Shown piece by piece: positions 37,584 to 47,100 of a DNA stretch of 64,000 bases; position 1 is the first letter of the stretch; every line of letters begins with the position of its first letter. The notes beneath the pieces were generated by a model. That model had not been told where the DNA came from, did not search any database, and saw only the letters and a list, made by a program, of their open reading frames with translations. Source of the DNA: Lutibacter sp. B1 (GTDB taxonomy: Bacteria; Bacteroidota; Bacteroidia; Flavobacteriales; Flavobacteriaceae); the NCBI RefSeq assembly GCF_012524075.1, contig NZ_JAAZUI010000008.1, forward strand, positions 1 to 64,000, written 5' to 3'. Both the position numbers and the translations under genes were made by a program.

Positions 37584-39041
37584 ATGAAAATTAAGCAGAC
37601 TTCATTACGTATTCGCATATTTTTGTCAATGATATTCTTGGTATTATTGGCTTCTGTATTAATTGCAACGGTTACTGTTTATCAATATAAAGAACAAACA
37701 GATGAATATAACCAAGGAAGGTTAGAGCGTAAAGAAGAATCGGTTAAAGCAGCCGTAAATTATTGGTTAAACAGCGGCAACACATTTCCATTAGAAGAAA
37801 AAAACTTACCCTATATTTTTAAAGATAAAATCTACGAAATTTCTGATATTGAAAAGCTTGAAATAAATATTTATGATTTATCAGGAAACTTAACAATAAG
37901 TTCTTACTCGGGATTTGTTAAAAATGATGCGTCTATTATTTTATCCGATACAATTTTAAATGAAATTGATAATAGTTACAGGCATCATTATGTAAGTACA
38001 AAAACTATCGAAGGAAGTAGTTTTCAATCTTCTTATACCTACATAACCGACAGTAAATTTAAACCTTTTGGTATTTTAAACATTCGTTATTTACAAGATA
38101 ATACAGCCCAGGATAAAGATTTAGAAGAATTTTTATTCCGTTTATGTATTGTTTATATTGTAATGTTTGCATTAGCTATTTTATTAGCTTTTATTTTATC
38201 GAGTTATATTACAAAGTCTATTAAAGAAATAGCCGATAAAATAAGTAGAACAGCATTAAATAAGCGGAATGAAAAGTTTTCGGTAAAAAATGCCAGTACT
38301 GAAATTTTTACACTGGTAAATGCTTATAATGAAATGGTAGACGAGTTGGAACAAAGTGCTATTAAATTGGCAAAAAGCGAACGAGAGCAAGCGTGGAGAG
38401 AAATGGCAAAACAAGTAGCACACGAGATTAAAAATCCGCTTACACCTATGCGTTTAACTGTTCAAAATTTCCAAAGAAAATTTGATGTAAACGATCCAAA
38501 AGCTTACGATAAAATTAATGAATTCAGTAAAACAATTATACAACAAATAGATACCATGAGTTCAATTGCTTCGGCTTTTTCTAATTTTGCTAAAATGCCA
38601 ACTCAGAATAGGGAAGAATTAAATGTTGTTGAAGTTGTTAAACACGCATTAGATATATTTTCTGAAGATTATATATCATTTTTCCCAAAAAAAGAAGCAA
38701 TTATCGCCAAATTTGATAAAATCCAACTTATTAGAATAGTAACCAATTTGGTAAAAAATGCAACACAAGCATTAACAGAAAAGGAAAATAAAAAAATTGA
38801 AGTTACCGTTAATGAAGATAAAGATAATATCATGATAATTGTAGCTGATAATGGTAAAGGTATTTCTGAAGAAGATAAAGAAAAGGTTTTTGAACCTAAA
38901 TTTACAACCAAAACAAGCGGCATGGGTTTAGGTTTAGCTATGGTTAAAAATATAGTTGAGGCATATAATGGTAAAATATCATTCACATCTCAAATTAATA
39001 AAGGAACAGTTTTTAAAGTAATATTACCTAAAAAACAATAA
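37584..39041 (+). CDS. Membrane sensor histidine kinase (NtrY-like)
   Basis: A 485-residue kinase. Helix 1 (about residues 10-32) and helix 2 (about 188-210) flank an extracytoplasmic sensor of about 155 residues. A HAMP region follows (SSYITKSIKEIADKI). The phosphoacceptor is His280 in AHEIKNPLTPMRLTVQNFQR. The ATPase domain has NLVKNATQAL (N box), DNGKGIS (G1) and GMGLGLAMVKNIV (G2). No response regulator is adjacent, so its partner is elsewhere. The next gene begins 1 bp after its stop, so the enoyl-CoA hydratase is probably co-transcribed. Confidence 0.93.
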   Translation: MKIKQTSLRIRIFLSMIFLVLLASVLIATVTVYQYKEQTDEYNQGRLERKEESVKAAVNYWLNSGNTFPLEEKNLPYIFKDKIYEISDIEKLEINIYDLSGNLTISSYSGFVKNDASIILSDTILNEIDNSYRHHYVSTKTIEGSSFQSSYTYITDSKFKPFGILNIRYLQDNTAQDKDLEEFLFRLCIVYIVMFALAILLAFILSSYITKSIKEIADKISRTALNKRNEKFSVKNASTEIFTLVNAYNEMVDELEQSAIKLAKSEREQAWREMAKQVAHEIKNPLTPMRLTVQNFQRKFDVNDPKAYDKINEFSKTIIQQIDTMSSIASAFSNFAKMPTQNREELNVVEVVKHALDIFSEDYISFFPKKEAIIAKFDKIQLIRIVTNLVKNATQALTEKENKKIEVTVNEDKDNIMIIVADNGKGISEEDKEKVFEPKFTTKTSGMGLGLAMVKNIVEAYNGKISFTSQINKGTVFKVILPKKQ

Positions 39042-39042
39042 T

Positions 39043-39819
39043 ATGAAATTCGAAAATATATTAGTAGATAAAAAAGAAGGATTGGCTGTTGTAACAATTA
39101 ACAGACCTTCAAAATTAAATGCGCTTAATAAAAGTACTATTGAAGAACTTCATAAGGCTTTTAAAGCTTTAGATTCAGATAAGTTTATTAAAGTAATTAT
39201 AATTACAGGCAGTGGCGAAAAGGCTTTTGTTGCAGGTGCTGATATTTCTGAATTTTCCGATTTTTCAGTAATTGAAGGAACAGAGTTAGCTCGTAAAGGG
39301 CAAGAAATTTTATTCGATTTTATTCAAAATTTAAGTACACCTGTTATTGCAGCAATAAACGGTTTTGCTTTAGGAGGAGGTTTAGAATTGGCTATGGCAG
39401 CACACTTTAGAGTTGCCGGTACAAATGCTAAAATGGGATTGCCGGAAGTATCTTTAGGAGTAATTCCTGGTTATGGTGGTACACAGCGTTTACCGCAATT
39501 AGTTGGAAAAGGAAAAGCATTGGAAATGATAATGAGTGCAAGTATGATCTCTGCAGAAGAAGCAAAAGATTGGGGTTTGGTAAATTATGTTGTTACACAA
39601 GAAGAATTATTGCCAACTTGTGAAAAATTAGCCAGTAAAATAATGCGTAACTCATCAGTTGCCATTGCAGCGGCAATTAAAGCTGTAAATGCAAACTTTA
39701 CAGATGGTATTAATGGTTATAATATTGAAATTGAACAGTTTGGAAAAAGTTTTGGAACTAATGATTTTAAAGAAGGAACTACAGCTTTTTTAGAAAAACG
39801 CAAACCTAATTTTGAGTAA
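39043..39819 (+). CDS. Enoyl-CoA hydratase/isomerase family protein
   Basis: A 258-residue crotonase-fold enzyme. The oxyanion-hole segments are KAFVAGADISEF (about residues 62-73) and NGFALGGGLELAMAAHFRVA (about 107-126). The two catalytic glutamates expected for hydratases are present, one in LGGGLELA and one in GLPEVSLGVIPGYGGTQRLP (about 135-154). It is therefore likely to be a short-chain enoyl-CoA or crotonyl-CoA hydratase of beta-oxidation or butyrate-type pathways. No other beta-oxidation genes are near. It starts 1 bp after the histidine kinase. Confidence 0.9.
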   Translation: MKFENILVDKKEGLAVVTINRPSKLNALNKSTIEELHKAFKALDSDKFIKVIIITGSGEKAFVAGADISEFSDFSVIEGTELARKGQEILFDFIQNLSTPVIAAINGFALGGGLELAMAAHFRVAGTNAKMGLPEVSLGVIPGYGGTQRLPQLVGKGKALEMIMSASMISAEEAKDWGLVNYVVTQEELLPTCEKLASKIMRNSSVAIAAAIKAVNANFTDGINGYNIEIEQFGKSFGTNDFKEGTTAFLEKRKPNFE

Positions 39820-39832
39820 AAAAGACGAAGTT

Positions 39833-40720
39833 TTATAAAATCCTGTTTATTTGAACAAACCTTTTTGAATAATAGGGTTCTTTGGTTGATGAAATAATGA
39901 CGCCTAATTGTACCGAAGCATGTATAAATTTTATTTCATTTTTAAGAACTTCAGTAATAATGCCTACATGATTAATTGTTCCTTTACCATTGGTTGTAAA
40001 AAATATTAAATCGCCTTTTTGAGCTTGAGACTGCTCTATTTTAGTGCCGGTTTTAGCTTGTAAGTTAGACGATTTTGGTAATGTGATATTAATTTCTTTA
40101 AAAATGGTAAATATTAATCCGGAACAGTCAAAACCTTTATTATTTGTGCCGCCTCTTTTATATTTTGTACCCAATTTTTTTGATGCAGCATCTATTAAAA
40201 TAGTTGTTTTAGAGGGTTCTAAAGTAACCTTCTCTTCAGAAGATTCATCTGCTAAGTTTGGTTCAACTTTAGTTTCAACCTCTAAAGAAGAACTTTCGAT
40301 AGAAGGAATTTCTTCCTTAAGAATTAATAAATAGCCAGTAGGAAGTATTTTTTTAACTTTCGGATTTAAACGCTTTAGCTCTTGAATGGTTGTTCCGTAT
40401 TTTTTAGAAATTTTATACAAAGTTTCTCCTGCAGCAACTATATGTGTTTGAACTTGAGATGAGTCTTTATGTAAAGTTATTTTATTATTTTCTTTAATAG
40501 TATTTTGGTTGTTTGGAATTTCTAAAATAGTATTCAATTGTAATAATTTGCCTTTAACATTTGGATTAAGTTGATAAATAGCAGCTTCTTTAACATTGTA
40601 TTTTTTAGCAATGGCATAAATACTTTCGCCTTTAATTACGGTATGTTTAATAGTAGTTTGAGAAAACACTATTGTATTGGTTAATAAAATAATGAATGTA
40701 AAAAGTTTATAGATATTCAT
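39833..40720 (-). CDS. Secreted LysM/NlpC-P60 peptidoglycan hydrolase
   Basis: A 295-residue cell-wall endopeptidase. The signal peptide ends near FSQ20. Two LysM peptidoglycan-binding motifs (about residues 24-68 and 91-135) are separated and followed by Ser/Glu-rich linkers. The C-terminal NlpC/P60 domain carries Cys199 in FDCSGLIF, His251 in NHVGIITEV and His267 in FIHAS, the full catalytic triad. It probably cleaves stem peptides between D-Glu and the diamino acid. The gene converges on the enoyl-CoA hydratase with a 13-bp gap. Confidence 0.93.
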   Translation of the reverse strand: MNIYKLFTFIILLTNTIVFSQTTIKHTVIKGESIYAIAKKYNVKEAAIYQLNPNVKGKLLQLNTILEIPNNQNTIKENNKITLHKDSSQVQTHIVAAGETLYKISKKYGTTIQELKRLNPKVKKILPTGYLLILKEEIPSIESSSLEVETKVEPNLADESSEEKVTLEPSKTTILIDAASKKLGTKYKRGGTNNKGFDCSGLIFTIFKEINITLPKSSNLQAKTGTKIEQSQAQKGDLIFFTTNGKGTINHVGIITEVLKNEIKFIHASVQLGVIISSTKEPYYSKRFVQINRIL

Positions 40721-40815
40721 TTGATTAAATATTAGTATGCAATAACTTCAATTCAATTAAAATTTTGATGAAAGCTATAAAAACCTTTAATTAGTATAAG
40801 CTTTTAAAAAAAAAT

Positions 40816-41469
40816 TCACATTCTTCCTTCCCATTCATCATAAAACTGTTGAAGGAAGGTTTCCATATATTGATGTCTTTCTGTAGCAATTTTTTTACCT
40901 GTTTTGGTGTTCATTTTGTCTTTTAACAACAATAATTTTTCGTAAAAGTGATTGATGGTTGGAGCAGTTGAATTTTTATATTCTTCTTTAGTTTGGTTAA
41001 GTTTTGGAGGAATTTCAGGGTTGTACAAAATACGATTTTTAAAACCACCATAGTTAAAACAACGTGCAATACCAATAGCGCCAATAGCATCTAATCTGTC
41101 TGCATCTTGTAGAACATCAAGTTCAGGAGAAGTGAATTTTTGTTCAAAATTTCCACCTTTAAACGATATATTTAAAATGATGCTTTCAATATGTTTTATA
41201 ATTTCTTCTTCAACTTGCTGTTTTTCTAAAAATTCACGAGCTATTTTAGGACCAATAGTTTCATTCCCATTATGAAATTTAGAATCAGCGATATCATGTA
41301 GTAAAGCGCCAAGTTCAATAATAAATACGTCAACATCTTCATTTTTTGCAATTAGTTTGGCATTATTCCAAACACGTAAAATATGAAACCAGTCGTGACC
41401 GCCTTCGGCATCTTTTAAAGTTTCTTTTACAAAATCAGCTGTATTGGTAATTATTTGTTGTTTATTCAT
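40816..41469 (-). CDS. HD-domain metal-dependent phosphohydrolase
   Basis: A 217-residue cytoplasmic HD protein. Metal and catalytic residues are GGHDWFHILRVWN (His29 region), LLHDIADSKFH (His58-Asp59) and a later DVLQDADRLDAIGAIGIARC (about residues 106-125). The pattern matches YedJ-type phosphohydrolases, whose natural substrate is not settled. A minus-strand terminator (41474-41510) lies just upstream and separates it from the bacilliredoxin gene. Confidence 0.88.
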   Translation of the reverse strand: MNKQQIITNTADFVKETLKDAEGGHDWFHILRVWNNAKLIAKNEDVDVFIIELGALLHDIADSKFHNGNETIGPKIAREFLEKQQVEEEIIKHIESIILNISFKGGNFEQKFTSPELDVLQDADRLDAIGAIGIARCFNYGGFKNRILYNPEIPPKLNQTKEEYKNSTAPTINHFYEKLLLLKDKMNTKTGKKIATERHQYMETFLQQFYDEWEGRM

Positions 41470-41473
41470 TTTT

Positions 41474-41510
41474 TAAAAATAAAAAATCCGCCTTAATTTA
41501 AAGCGGATTT
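41474..41510 (-). terminator. Rho-independent terminator after the bacilliredoxin gene
   Basis: On the minus strand, AAATCCGC pairs with GCGGATTT across a 12-nt loop and is followed by TTTTTATTTTT. It lies 23 bp beyond the stop at 41534. Confidence 0.8.
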
Positions 41511-41533
41511 AAAAGGTTTTAATTTGAAAAATA

Positions 41534-41944
41534 TTAACAATACTCGTCGTAAGCTGCAGCTAAATTTGAAGCTATAACTTCAGCAGGTCTTCCTTCAATA
41601 TGATGGCGCTCAAGCATGTGAACTAATTGACCATCTTTAAATAATGCAATTGCCGGAGATGATGGAGGAAACGGCACCATAAAGTCACGTGCTTTTTCAG
41701 TAGCTTCTTTATCAACACCTGCAAAAACTGTAACTAAGTTGTTTGGCACTTTTTCAGACTGTAAAGATAATATTGCTCCAGGGCGTGCTGTACCTGCAGC
41801 GCAACCACAAACCGAATTAACAACTATTAAAGTTGTACCTTCTTTTTTAAATATATCTTCAACTTCTTGTGCTGTCTCTAATGATATAAAACCTGCATTT
41901 TCTAATTCTTCCTGCATAGGTTTTACTATTTCTAATGGATACAT
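41534..41944 (-). CDS. BrxA/BrxB-family bacilliredoxin
   Basis: A 136-residue thioredoxin-fold protein of the YphP/YqiW family, with the distinctive CGC active site (Cys46-Gly47-Cys48) in [18 protein letters not shown]. Family members remove bacillithiol mixed disulfides from proteins. The start [14 protein letters not shown] and the [17 protein letters not shown] segment are typical. Bacillithiol use in this organism is inferred only from this gene. Confidence 0.93.
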   Translation of the reverse strand: MYPLEIVKPMQEELENAGFISLETAQEVEDIFKKEGTTLIVVNSVCGCAAGTARPGAILSLQSEKVPNNLVTVFAGVDKEATEKARDFMVPFPPSSPAIALFKDGQLVHMLERHHIEGRPAEVIASNLAAAYDEYC

Positions 41945-42065
41945 ATTTTTGATTTTTTAGTTATACGTAATTAAGCAGCAAATATAATATATTAAAGATT
42001 AAAAGTTTAGTTTTATTTTAACGCCTCTAGATATTTAATAATTTAATAATAAAAATAAATCAATG

Positions 42066-42073
42066 TATCTTTG
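42066..42073 (+). promoter_or_regulatory. -7 promoter element before the TerB/DnaJ gene
   Basis: TATCTTTG matches the -7 consensus, 17 bp before the ATG at 42091. The -33 position has no TTG. Confidence 0.45.
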
Positions 42074-42090
42074 TAGCAATTATAGATGGT

Positions 42091-42831
42091 ATGGGAAATT
42101 TTGCAAAATGGTTAGGAGCCGGTTTAGGATTTACGCTAGGAGGAACTATAGGTAGTATTATTGGTTTTACTTTAGGTAGTTTTATAGATGGTTTAACAGT
42201 TGAAGATATTCAACAAGAAAGAGATTATAGAGCGGCGGCTGCAAACACACAAGCCGGTGATTTTGAAATAAGTCTTTTAATTTTAGCGTCAATAGTTATA
42301 AAATCTGATGGGAAAGTTGATGAGCGTGAGTTAAATTATGTGCGTACTCATTTTAAAAGAATGTATGGTGAGCAACGAGCAAATCAAGCATTTAAATTAT
42401 TTAAAGGTTTTATTAAAAACAATAAAGTTTCTACGTATCAGGTTTGCGTTCAAATTCGTCAAAATATGACGCATGCTTCTCGTTTACAGTTGATTCATTT
42501 TTTGTTTGGTATCGCCAAAGCCGATGGATATGTGAATGAATATGAGGTAAATTCAATAAAAACTATTGCAGGGTATTTATATATCAATCAGTATGATTTT
42601 GAATCAATTAAAGCAATGTTTTATGATAGTACAGACAGTGCTTATCAAATTTTAGAAATTGAAAAATCTGCTACGGATGACGAAGTAAAAAAAGCCTACA
42701 GAAAAATGGTTAAAAAATATCATCCTGATAAACTGCAACATTTGGGAGAAGAACACTTAAAAGGAGCTGAAGAAAAATTCAGAGAAGTTCAAAAAGCCTA
42801 TGAACATATACAAAAAGAACGAGGAATATAA
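42091..42831 (+). CDS. TerB-like and DnaJ-domain co-chaperone (DjlA-like)
   Basis: A 246-residue protein. An N-terminal glycine-rich hydrophobic segment ([18 protein letters not shown], then [16 protein letters not shown]) probably embeds in or associates with the membrane. A TerB-type helical domain covers about residues 60-170. A C-terminal J domain (about 182-246) begins [20 protein letters not shown] and has the HPD triad at 211-213 that stimulates Hsp70 ATPase. The order matches DjlA-type proteins. Two tandem non-coding units follow it. Confidence 0.9.
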   Translation: MGNFAKWLGAGLGFTLGGTIGSIIGFTLGSFIDGLTVEDIQQERDYRAAAANTQAGDFEISLLILASIVIKSDGKVDERELNYVRTHFKRMYGEQRANQAFKLFKGFIKNNKVSTYQVCVQIRQNMTHASRLQLIHFLFGIAKADGYVNEYEVNSIKTIAGYLYINQYDFESIKAMFYDSTDSAYQILEIEKSATDDEVKKAYRKMVKKYHPDKLQHLGEEHLKGAEEKFREVQKAYEHIQKERGI

Positions 42832-42848
42832 TTTTTTTCACATTGAAT

Positions 42849-42965
42849 GTGACCTAATTATAAAACAGGTGTCATATATATAAATGTTAGATAGGGTAAA
42901 TATTTGGCCCCAAAAGTTAAAACACCCCTAATTAAGCGCTTCTTTTTGGAGGCGCTTTTTATTTT
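42849..42965 (+). ncRNA. Putative small RNA unit 1 with terminator
   Basis: GTGACC at 42849 and TGTCATA at 42870 (15 nt between) are followed by a non-coding stretch containing GGCCCCAAAAGTTAA and ACACCCCTAATTAAG. A hairpin then follows (arms from AAGCGCTTC at 42934 and GGCGCTT ending 42957), with a T-run. It is homologous to unit 2 directly downstream. The GTGACC/TGTCATA pair may be a promoter of non-housekeeping type; a transcript of about 75-80 nt is predicted. It could be a decayed 3' UTR duplication instead. Confidence 0.45.
42934..42965 (+). terminator. Terminator of unit 1
   Basis: AAGCGCTTC(T) pairs with (G)GAGGCGCTT with two G-U pairs and a T-rich loop, followed by TTTTTATTTTT. Confidence 0.8.
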
Positions 42966-42990
42966 TAAAGAGATAAAAATATATTTTTTT

Positions 42991-43118
42991 GTGACCAATT
43001 TAAAAATAGTGTGTCATAAGAATAATTAGTATGAAAAGGAAAAGGAAATACTTGTACCCAAAGGCTAATTACCCCAAAGGTTAAGTTGAGCGTCTCAAAT
43101 TTGAGACGCTTTTTTTAT
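42991..43118 (+). ncRNA. Putative small RNA unit 2 with terminator
   Basis: GTGACC at 42991 and TGTCATA at 43012 have exactly the same 15-nt spacing as in unit 1. The body carries ACCCAAAGGCTAA and ACCCCAAAGGTTAAG in direct repeat, aligning with the C-rich boxes of unit 1. It ends in a perfect 22-bp palindrome (43089-43110) and T6. No credible reading frame spans it. Predicted transcript about 90 nt. Confidence 0.45.
43089..43116 (+). terminator. Terminator of unit 2
   Basis: Arms AGCGTCTCAAA and TTTGAGACGCT form a perfect palindrome followed by six or more T's. The minus side lacks a T-run, so it acts on the plus strand. Confidence 0.85.
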
Positions 43119-44005
43119 TTTAAATACAACGCAATACTTTGTGGTCCTTCTAAAATTGTTTTAACAATTTGCATTGTACCATCATTGTGAGAAATAATAT
43201 GCCATTTTATTAAAGAGATTTGCATGTTTTCTATTTCAATACCCGTTATTGATCTTGGATGTATACAGCTACCATCATTAAAATAAGGTAATTCATTTGG
43301 ATTAGGAAAACGTGGGCGGTGCGTGTGTCCGGCAATAATCATTTGATTATTGTTAGCTAAAATCCATTTTTTCAATCTTCTTTCAACTTTAATTAATTCA
43401 ATAAAATTTTTAGCAGGACTTGTAGGGTCTTTAATTCCTATTATTTGAAGAGGTTTCCATAAAAATCGAACTAAAAATCGACTCCATTTCCATAAAACAT
43501 AATTAAAAAAATCTGCTTGGTGTCCATGTATAAGTAGTATATTTTTGTCTAAACCTTCAGGTTCTAATAGTATACTTTCTTCAAATGAGATTCCTTTTAA
43601 AAAATCTTTTTCAGTAGCAGAAATTTTATCAAAGTAGGTGTCAAATAAATTACTTGCTGTTTTTGGGTTATTTAAAATCATATCATGATTTCCCCAAAGC
43701 ATATGCAATCTGTTTTCCAAATGAAACTCACGCAATAGCATAAAAATATCTTTATGCGCATAAAAAATTTCATTAAAATTTCTATTTTCCCAAAGTTCAA
43801 CGCCATCACCTAGTTCTATATATGTATATCCTTTTTCGAAATAATTACGTAAAGCGTGGTAATAAATATTTCTGTTTTTTACAAAATCATCGGCAAAGCT
43901 GTTGTCGCCTCTATGGCAATCACTAAATAAAATATATTTTGATTGCTTGTTTAAAGGTAACTTTTTTGCTTTTTTAAAAGAATTAGATATAATTTGTTGA
44001 ACCAT
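43115..44005 (-). CDS. Calcineurin-like metallophosphoesterase
   Basis: 296 residues from ATG 44003-44005 (MVQQIISNSFKKAKKL). The dimetal motifs run in order: FSDCHRGDNS (family D-x-H), ELGDGVELW (G-D), LWGNHDMIL (GNHD/E), LLIHGHQADFF (G-H) and IIAGHTHRPRF (GHxH). The group includes UDP-diacylglucosamine pyrophosphatase-like and nuclease-like enzymes; this one is longer than LpxH and its substrate is uncertain. A longer opening to 44110 uses TTG and adds 35 residues of poor quality, so it is not preferred. Confidence 0.87.
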   Translation of the reverse strand: MVQQIISNSFKKAKKLPLNKQSKYILFSDCHRGDNSFADDFVKNRNIYYHALRNYFEKGYTYIELGDGVELWENRNFNEIFYAHKDIFMLLREFHLENRLHMLWGNHDMILNNPKTASNLFDTYFDKISATEKDFLKGISFEESILLEPEGLDKNILLIHGHQADFFNYVLWKWSRFLVRFLWKPLQIIGIKDPTSPAKNFIELIKVERRLKKWILANNNQMIIAGHTHRPRFPNPNELPYFNDGSCIHPRSITGIEIENMQISLIKWHIISHNDGTMQIVKTILEGPQSIALYLK

Positions 44006-44152
44006 ATTTTTAGGTAAAAAATAATTCTGATTTTTTATTGAAAGTAAAACTACAAATTTAAGCGTTTTCTCATAGTTATTTTTTTGCAATTTATGAAATG
44101 ATATTTTCAATAAAATATGTAATTTCGCAAACTAATTGAATTATGGGTAAAA

Positions 44153-47100
44153 ATGAGTAAGAAATTTAGAGAATATAAGGGTTTGAATCTCACTAAAGTA
44201 GCAGAAGAAACTTTAGAGTTTTGGGAAACTTCAACTATTTTCGAAAAAAGTATCACATCAAGAAAAAAAAACAAACCTTACGTATTTTTTGAAGGACCAC
44301 CTTCAGCAAACGGTTTGCCGGGTATACATCACGTAATGGCACGTGCTATTAAAGATATCTTTTGTCGTTATAAAACATTGCAAGGATACCAAGTAAAACG
44401 TAAAGCAGGTTGGGATACACATGGTTTACCTGTAGAATTAGGTGTTGAAAAAGAATTGGATATTACCAAAGAAGATATTGGTAAAAAAATTACTGTAGAA
44501 GAGTATAACGAAGCTTGTAAAACTGCTGTAATGCGTTATACTGATGTTTGGAATGATTTAACAAGAAAAGTGGGTTACTGGGTTGATATGGAAGATCCGT
44601 ATGTTACTTACAAGCCAAAATATATGGAAACTGTTTGGTGGTTGTTAGCTCAATTATACAAAAAAGGGTTAATTTATAAAGGATATACTATTCAGCCATA
44701 TTCACCAAAAGCAGGTACAGGATTAAGTTCTCATGAGCTAAATCAGCCGGGAACGTATCAAGATGTAACTGATACTACAGCTGTAGCACAGTTTAAAGCT
44801 ATAAAAAATACATTGCCTGAATTTTTACAAGAAGTTGATGGTGACATTCACTTTTTAGCTTGGACAACAACTCCTTGGACACTTCCTTCAAATACAGCAC
44901 TTACTGTTGGTAAAAAGATTGAGTATGTTTTAGTTAAATCATTCAATCAATACACGTTTGAACCAATAAGCGTGATTTTAGCTAAAAATTTAGTAGGAAA
45001 ACAATTTACTAAAAAATTCTTTGTTGTTGAAAACGAAGTTGAATTAGCAAATTATAAAGCCGACGATAAAAAAATACCATATATTATTGTAAAAGAATTT
45101 AAAGGAGCGGATATTTTAGAATCAAAATACGAGCAATTATTGCCGTATGCTTTGCCTTATCAAAATCCTGAAAATGCTTTTAGAGTAATTGCGGGTGATT
45201 TTGTAACTACTGAAGATGGTACAGGAATTGTACATACAGCCCCAACTTTTGGAGCTGATGATGCCATGGTTGCAAAACAAGCAATACCCGAAGTGCCACC
45301 AATGTTAGTGTTGGATGATAATGGAAATCCTGTTCCATTAGTAGATTTACAAGGTAAATTCACCAAGCATATGGGCGAATTTGCAGGAAAGTATGTGAAG
45401 AATGAATATTACAATGAAGGAGAAGCTCCGGAACGTTCACTAGATGTAGAGATTTCTATAAAATTAAAAGAAGAAAATAAAGCATTTCATGTAGAAAAAT
45501 ACCGCCACAGTTATCCACATTGTTGGAGAACAGACAAACCGGTATTGTACTATCCGTTAGATTCTTGGTTTATTAAAGTTACTGAGAAGCGCAACAGAAT
45601 GTTTGAATTGAATGAAACGATAAACTGGAAACCAAAATCTACCGGAGAAGGGCGTTTTGGAAACTGGTTAAAAAATGCGAATGATTGGAATTTATCACGT
45701 TCGCGTTATTGGGGAATTCCATTACCAATTTGGAGAACTGAAGATGGAACTGAAGAACTTATAATTGGTTCGGTTGAAGAGCTGAAAGTTGAAATGAAAA
45801 AAGCGGTTGAAGCTGGATTAATGAAAGCTGATATTTTTGCTGATTTTGAAGTTGGAAATATGAGTGAGGAAAATTATGATAAAATCGATTTACACAAAAA
45901 TGTAGTTGATAAAATTATATTAGTTTCTCCTTCAGGACAACCGATGAAGCGTGAAGCAGATTTAATTGATGTTTGGTTTGATTCCGGTTCTATGCCTTAT
46001 GCGCAATGGCATTATCCTTTTGAAAATAAAGAGTTGATTGATGAAAAGAAATTCTTTCCAGCAGATTTTATTGCTGAAGGTGTAGATCAAACAAGAGGCT
46101 GGTTTTATACATTGCATGCTATAGGAAGTATGGTTTTTGATTCTGTTGCTTATAAAAATGTGGTATCGAACGGCTTGGTTTTAGATAAAGAAGGAAAAAA
46201 AATGTCAAAACGTTTAGGCAATGCTATTGATCCGTTCAAAACAATGGAAAAATATGGTGCAGATGCTACGCGTTGGTACATGATTTCAAATGCAAATCCG
46301 TGGGATAATTTAAAATTTGATGTTGAAGGTGTAGATGAGGTACGTCGTAAATTCTTTGGAACTTTATACAACACCTATTCATTCTTTTCATTGTATGCTA
46401 ATTTAGACAACTTCACCTACGCTGAAAATGAAATTGCAATTAATGAAAGACCAGAAATTGATCGTTGGATTTTATCAGAATTAAACACGTTGATTAAAAA
46501 TGTTGAAAGTTATTATGAAGACTACGAACCAACAAAAGCAGCACGAGCAATACAAGATTTTGTTACCGAAAATTTAAGTAATTGGTTTGTGCGTTTAAGC
46601 AGAAGACGTTTTTGGAAAGGAGACTATCAACAAGATAAAATTTCAGCATACCAAACATTGTATACTTGCATGGTAACTGTGGCCAAATTAGGTTCGCCAA
46701 TTGCACCATTTTTTATGGATAATCTTTACAAAGATTTAACAAGTGTTACAGGTAAAGAGAACTTTGAATCGGTACATTTGGGCGAATTTCCAAAATACAA
46801 CGAAAGCTTGGTTGATTATAAGTTAGAGCATAAAATGCAGCAAGCACAAAAAATATCATCTATGGTATTATCATTACGAAAAAAAGAAATGATAAAAGTG
46901 CGTCAGCCATTACAACGTATTATGATTCCTGTTTTAGATGAAGAAGACCGTGAAGAGATTTTAGCTGTTGAAAACTTAATAAAATCGGAAGTAAATGTGA
47001 AAGAAATTGAACTTATTGACGATGCTTCAGGAATTTTGGTAAAGACTATAAAACCTAATTTTAAAGTATTAGGACCTAAGTTTGGTAAGGATATGAGATT

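Noticed and set aside
43089-43116. Shared bidirectional terminator for the metallophosphatase gene
   Set aside because: The minus-strand side of the palindrome is followed by CAACTT and not by a T-run.
44006-44110. 35-residue TTG extension of the metallophosphatase
   Set aside because: The added residues are unlike the family and an ATG exists at the expected position.
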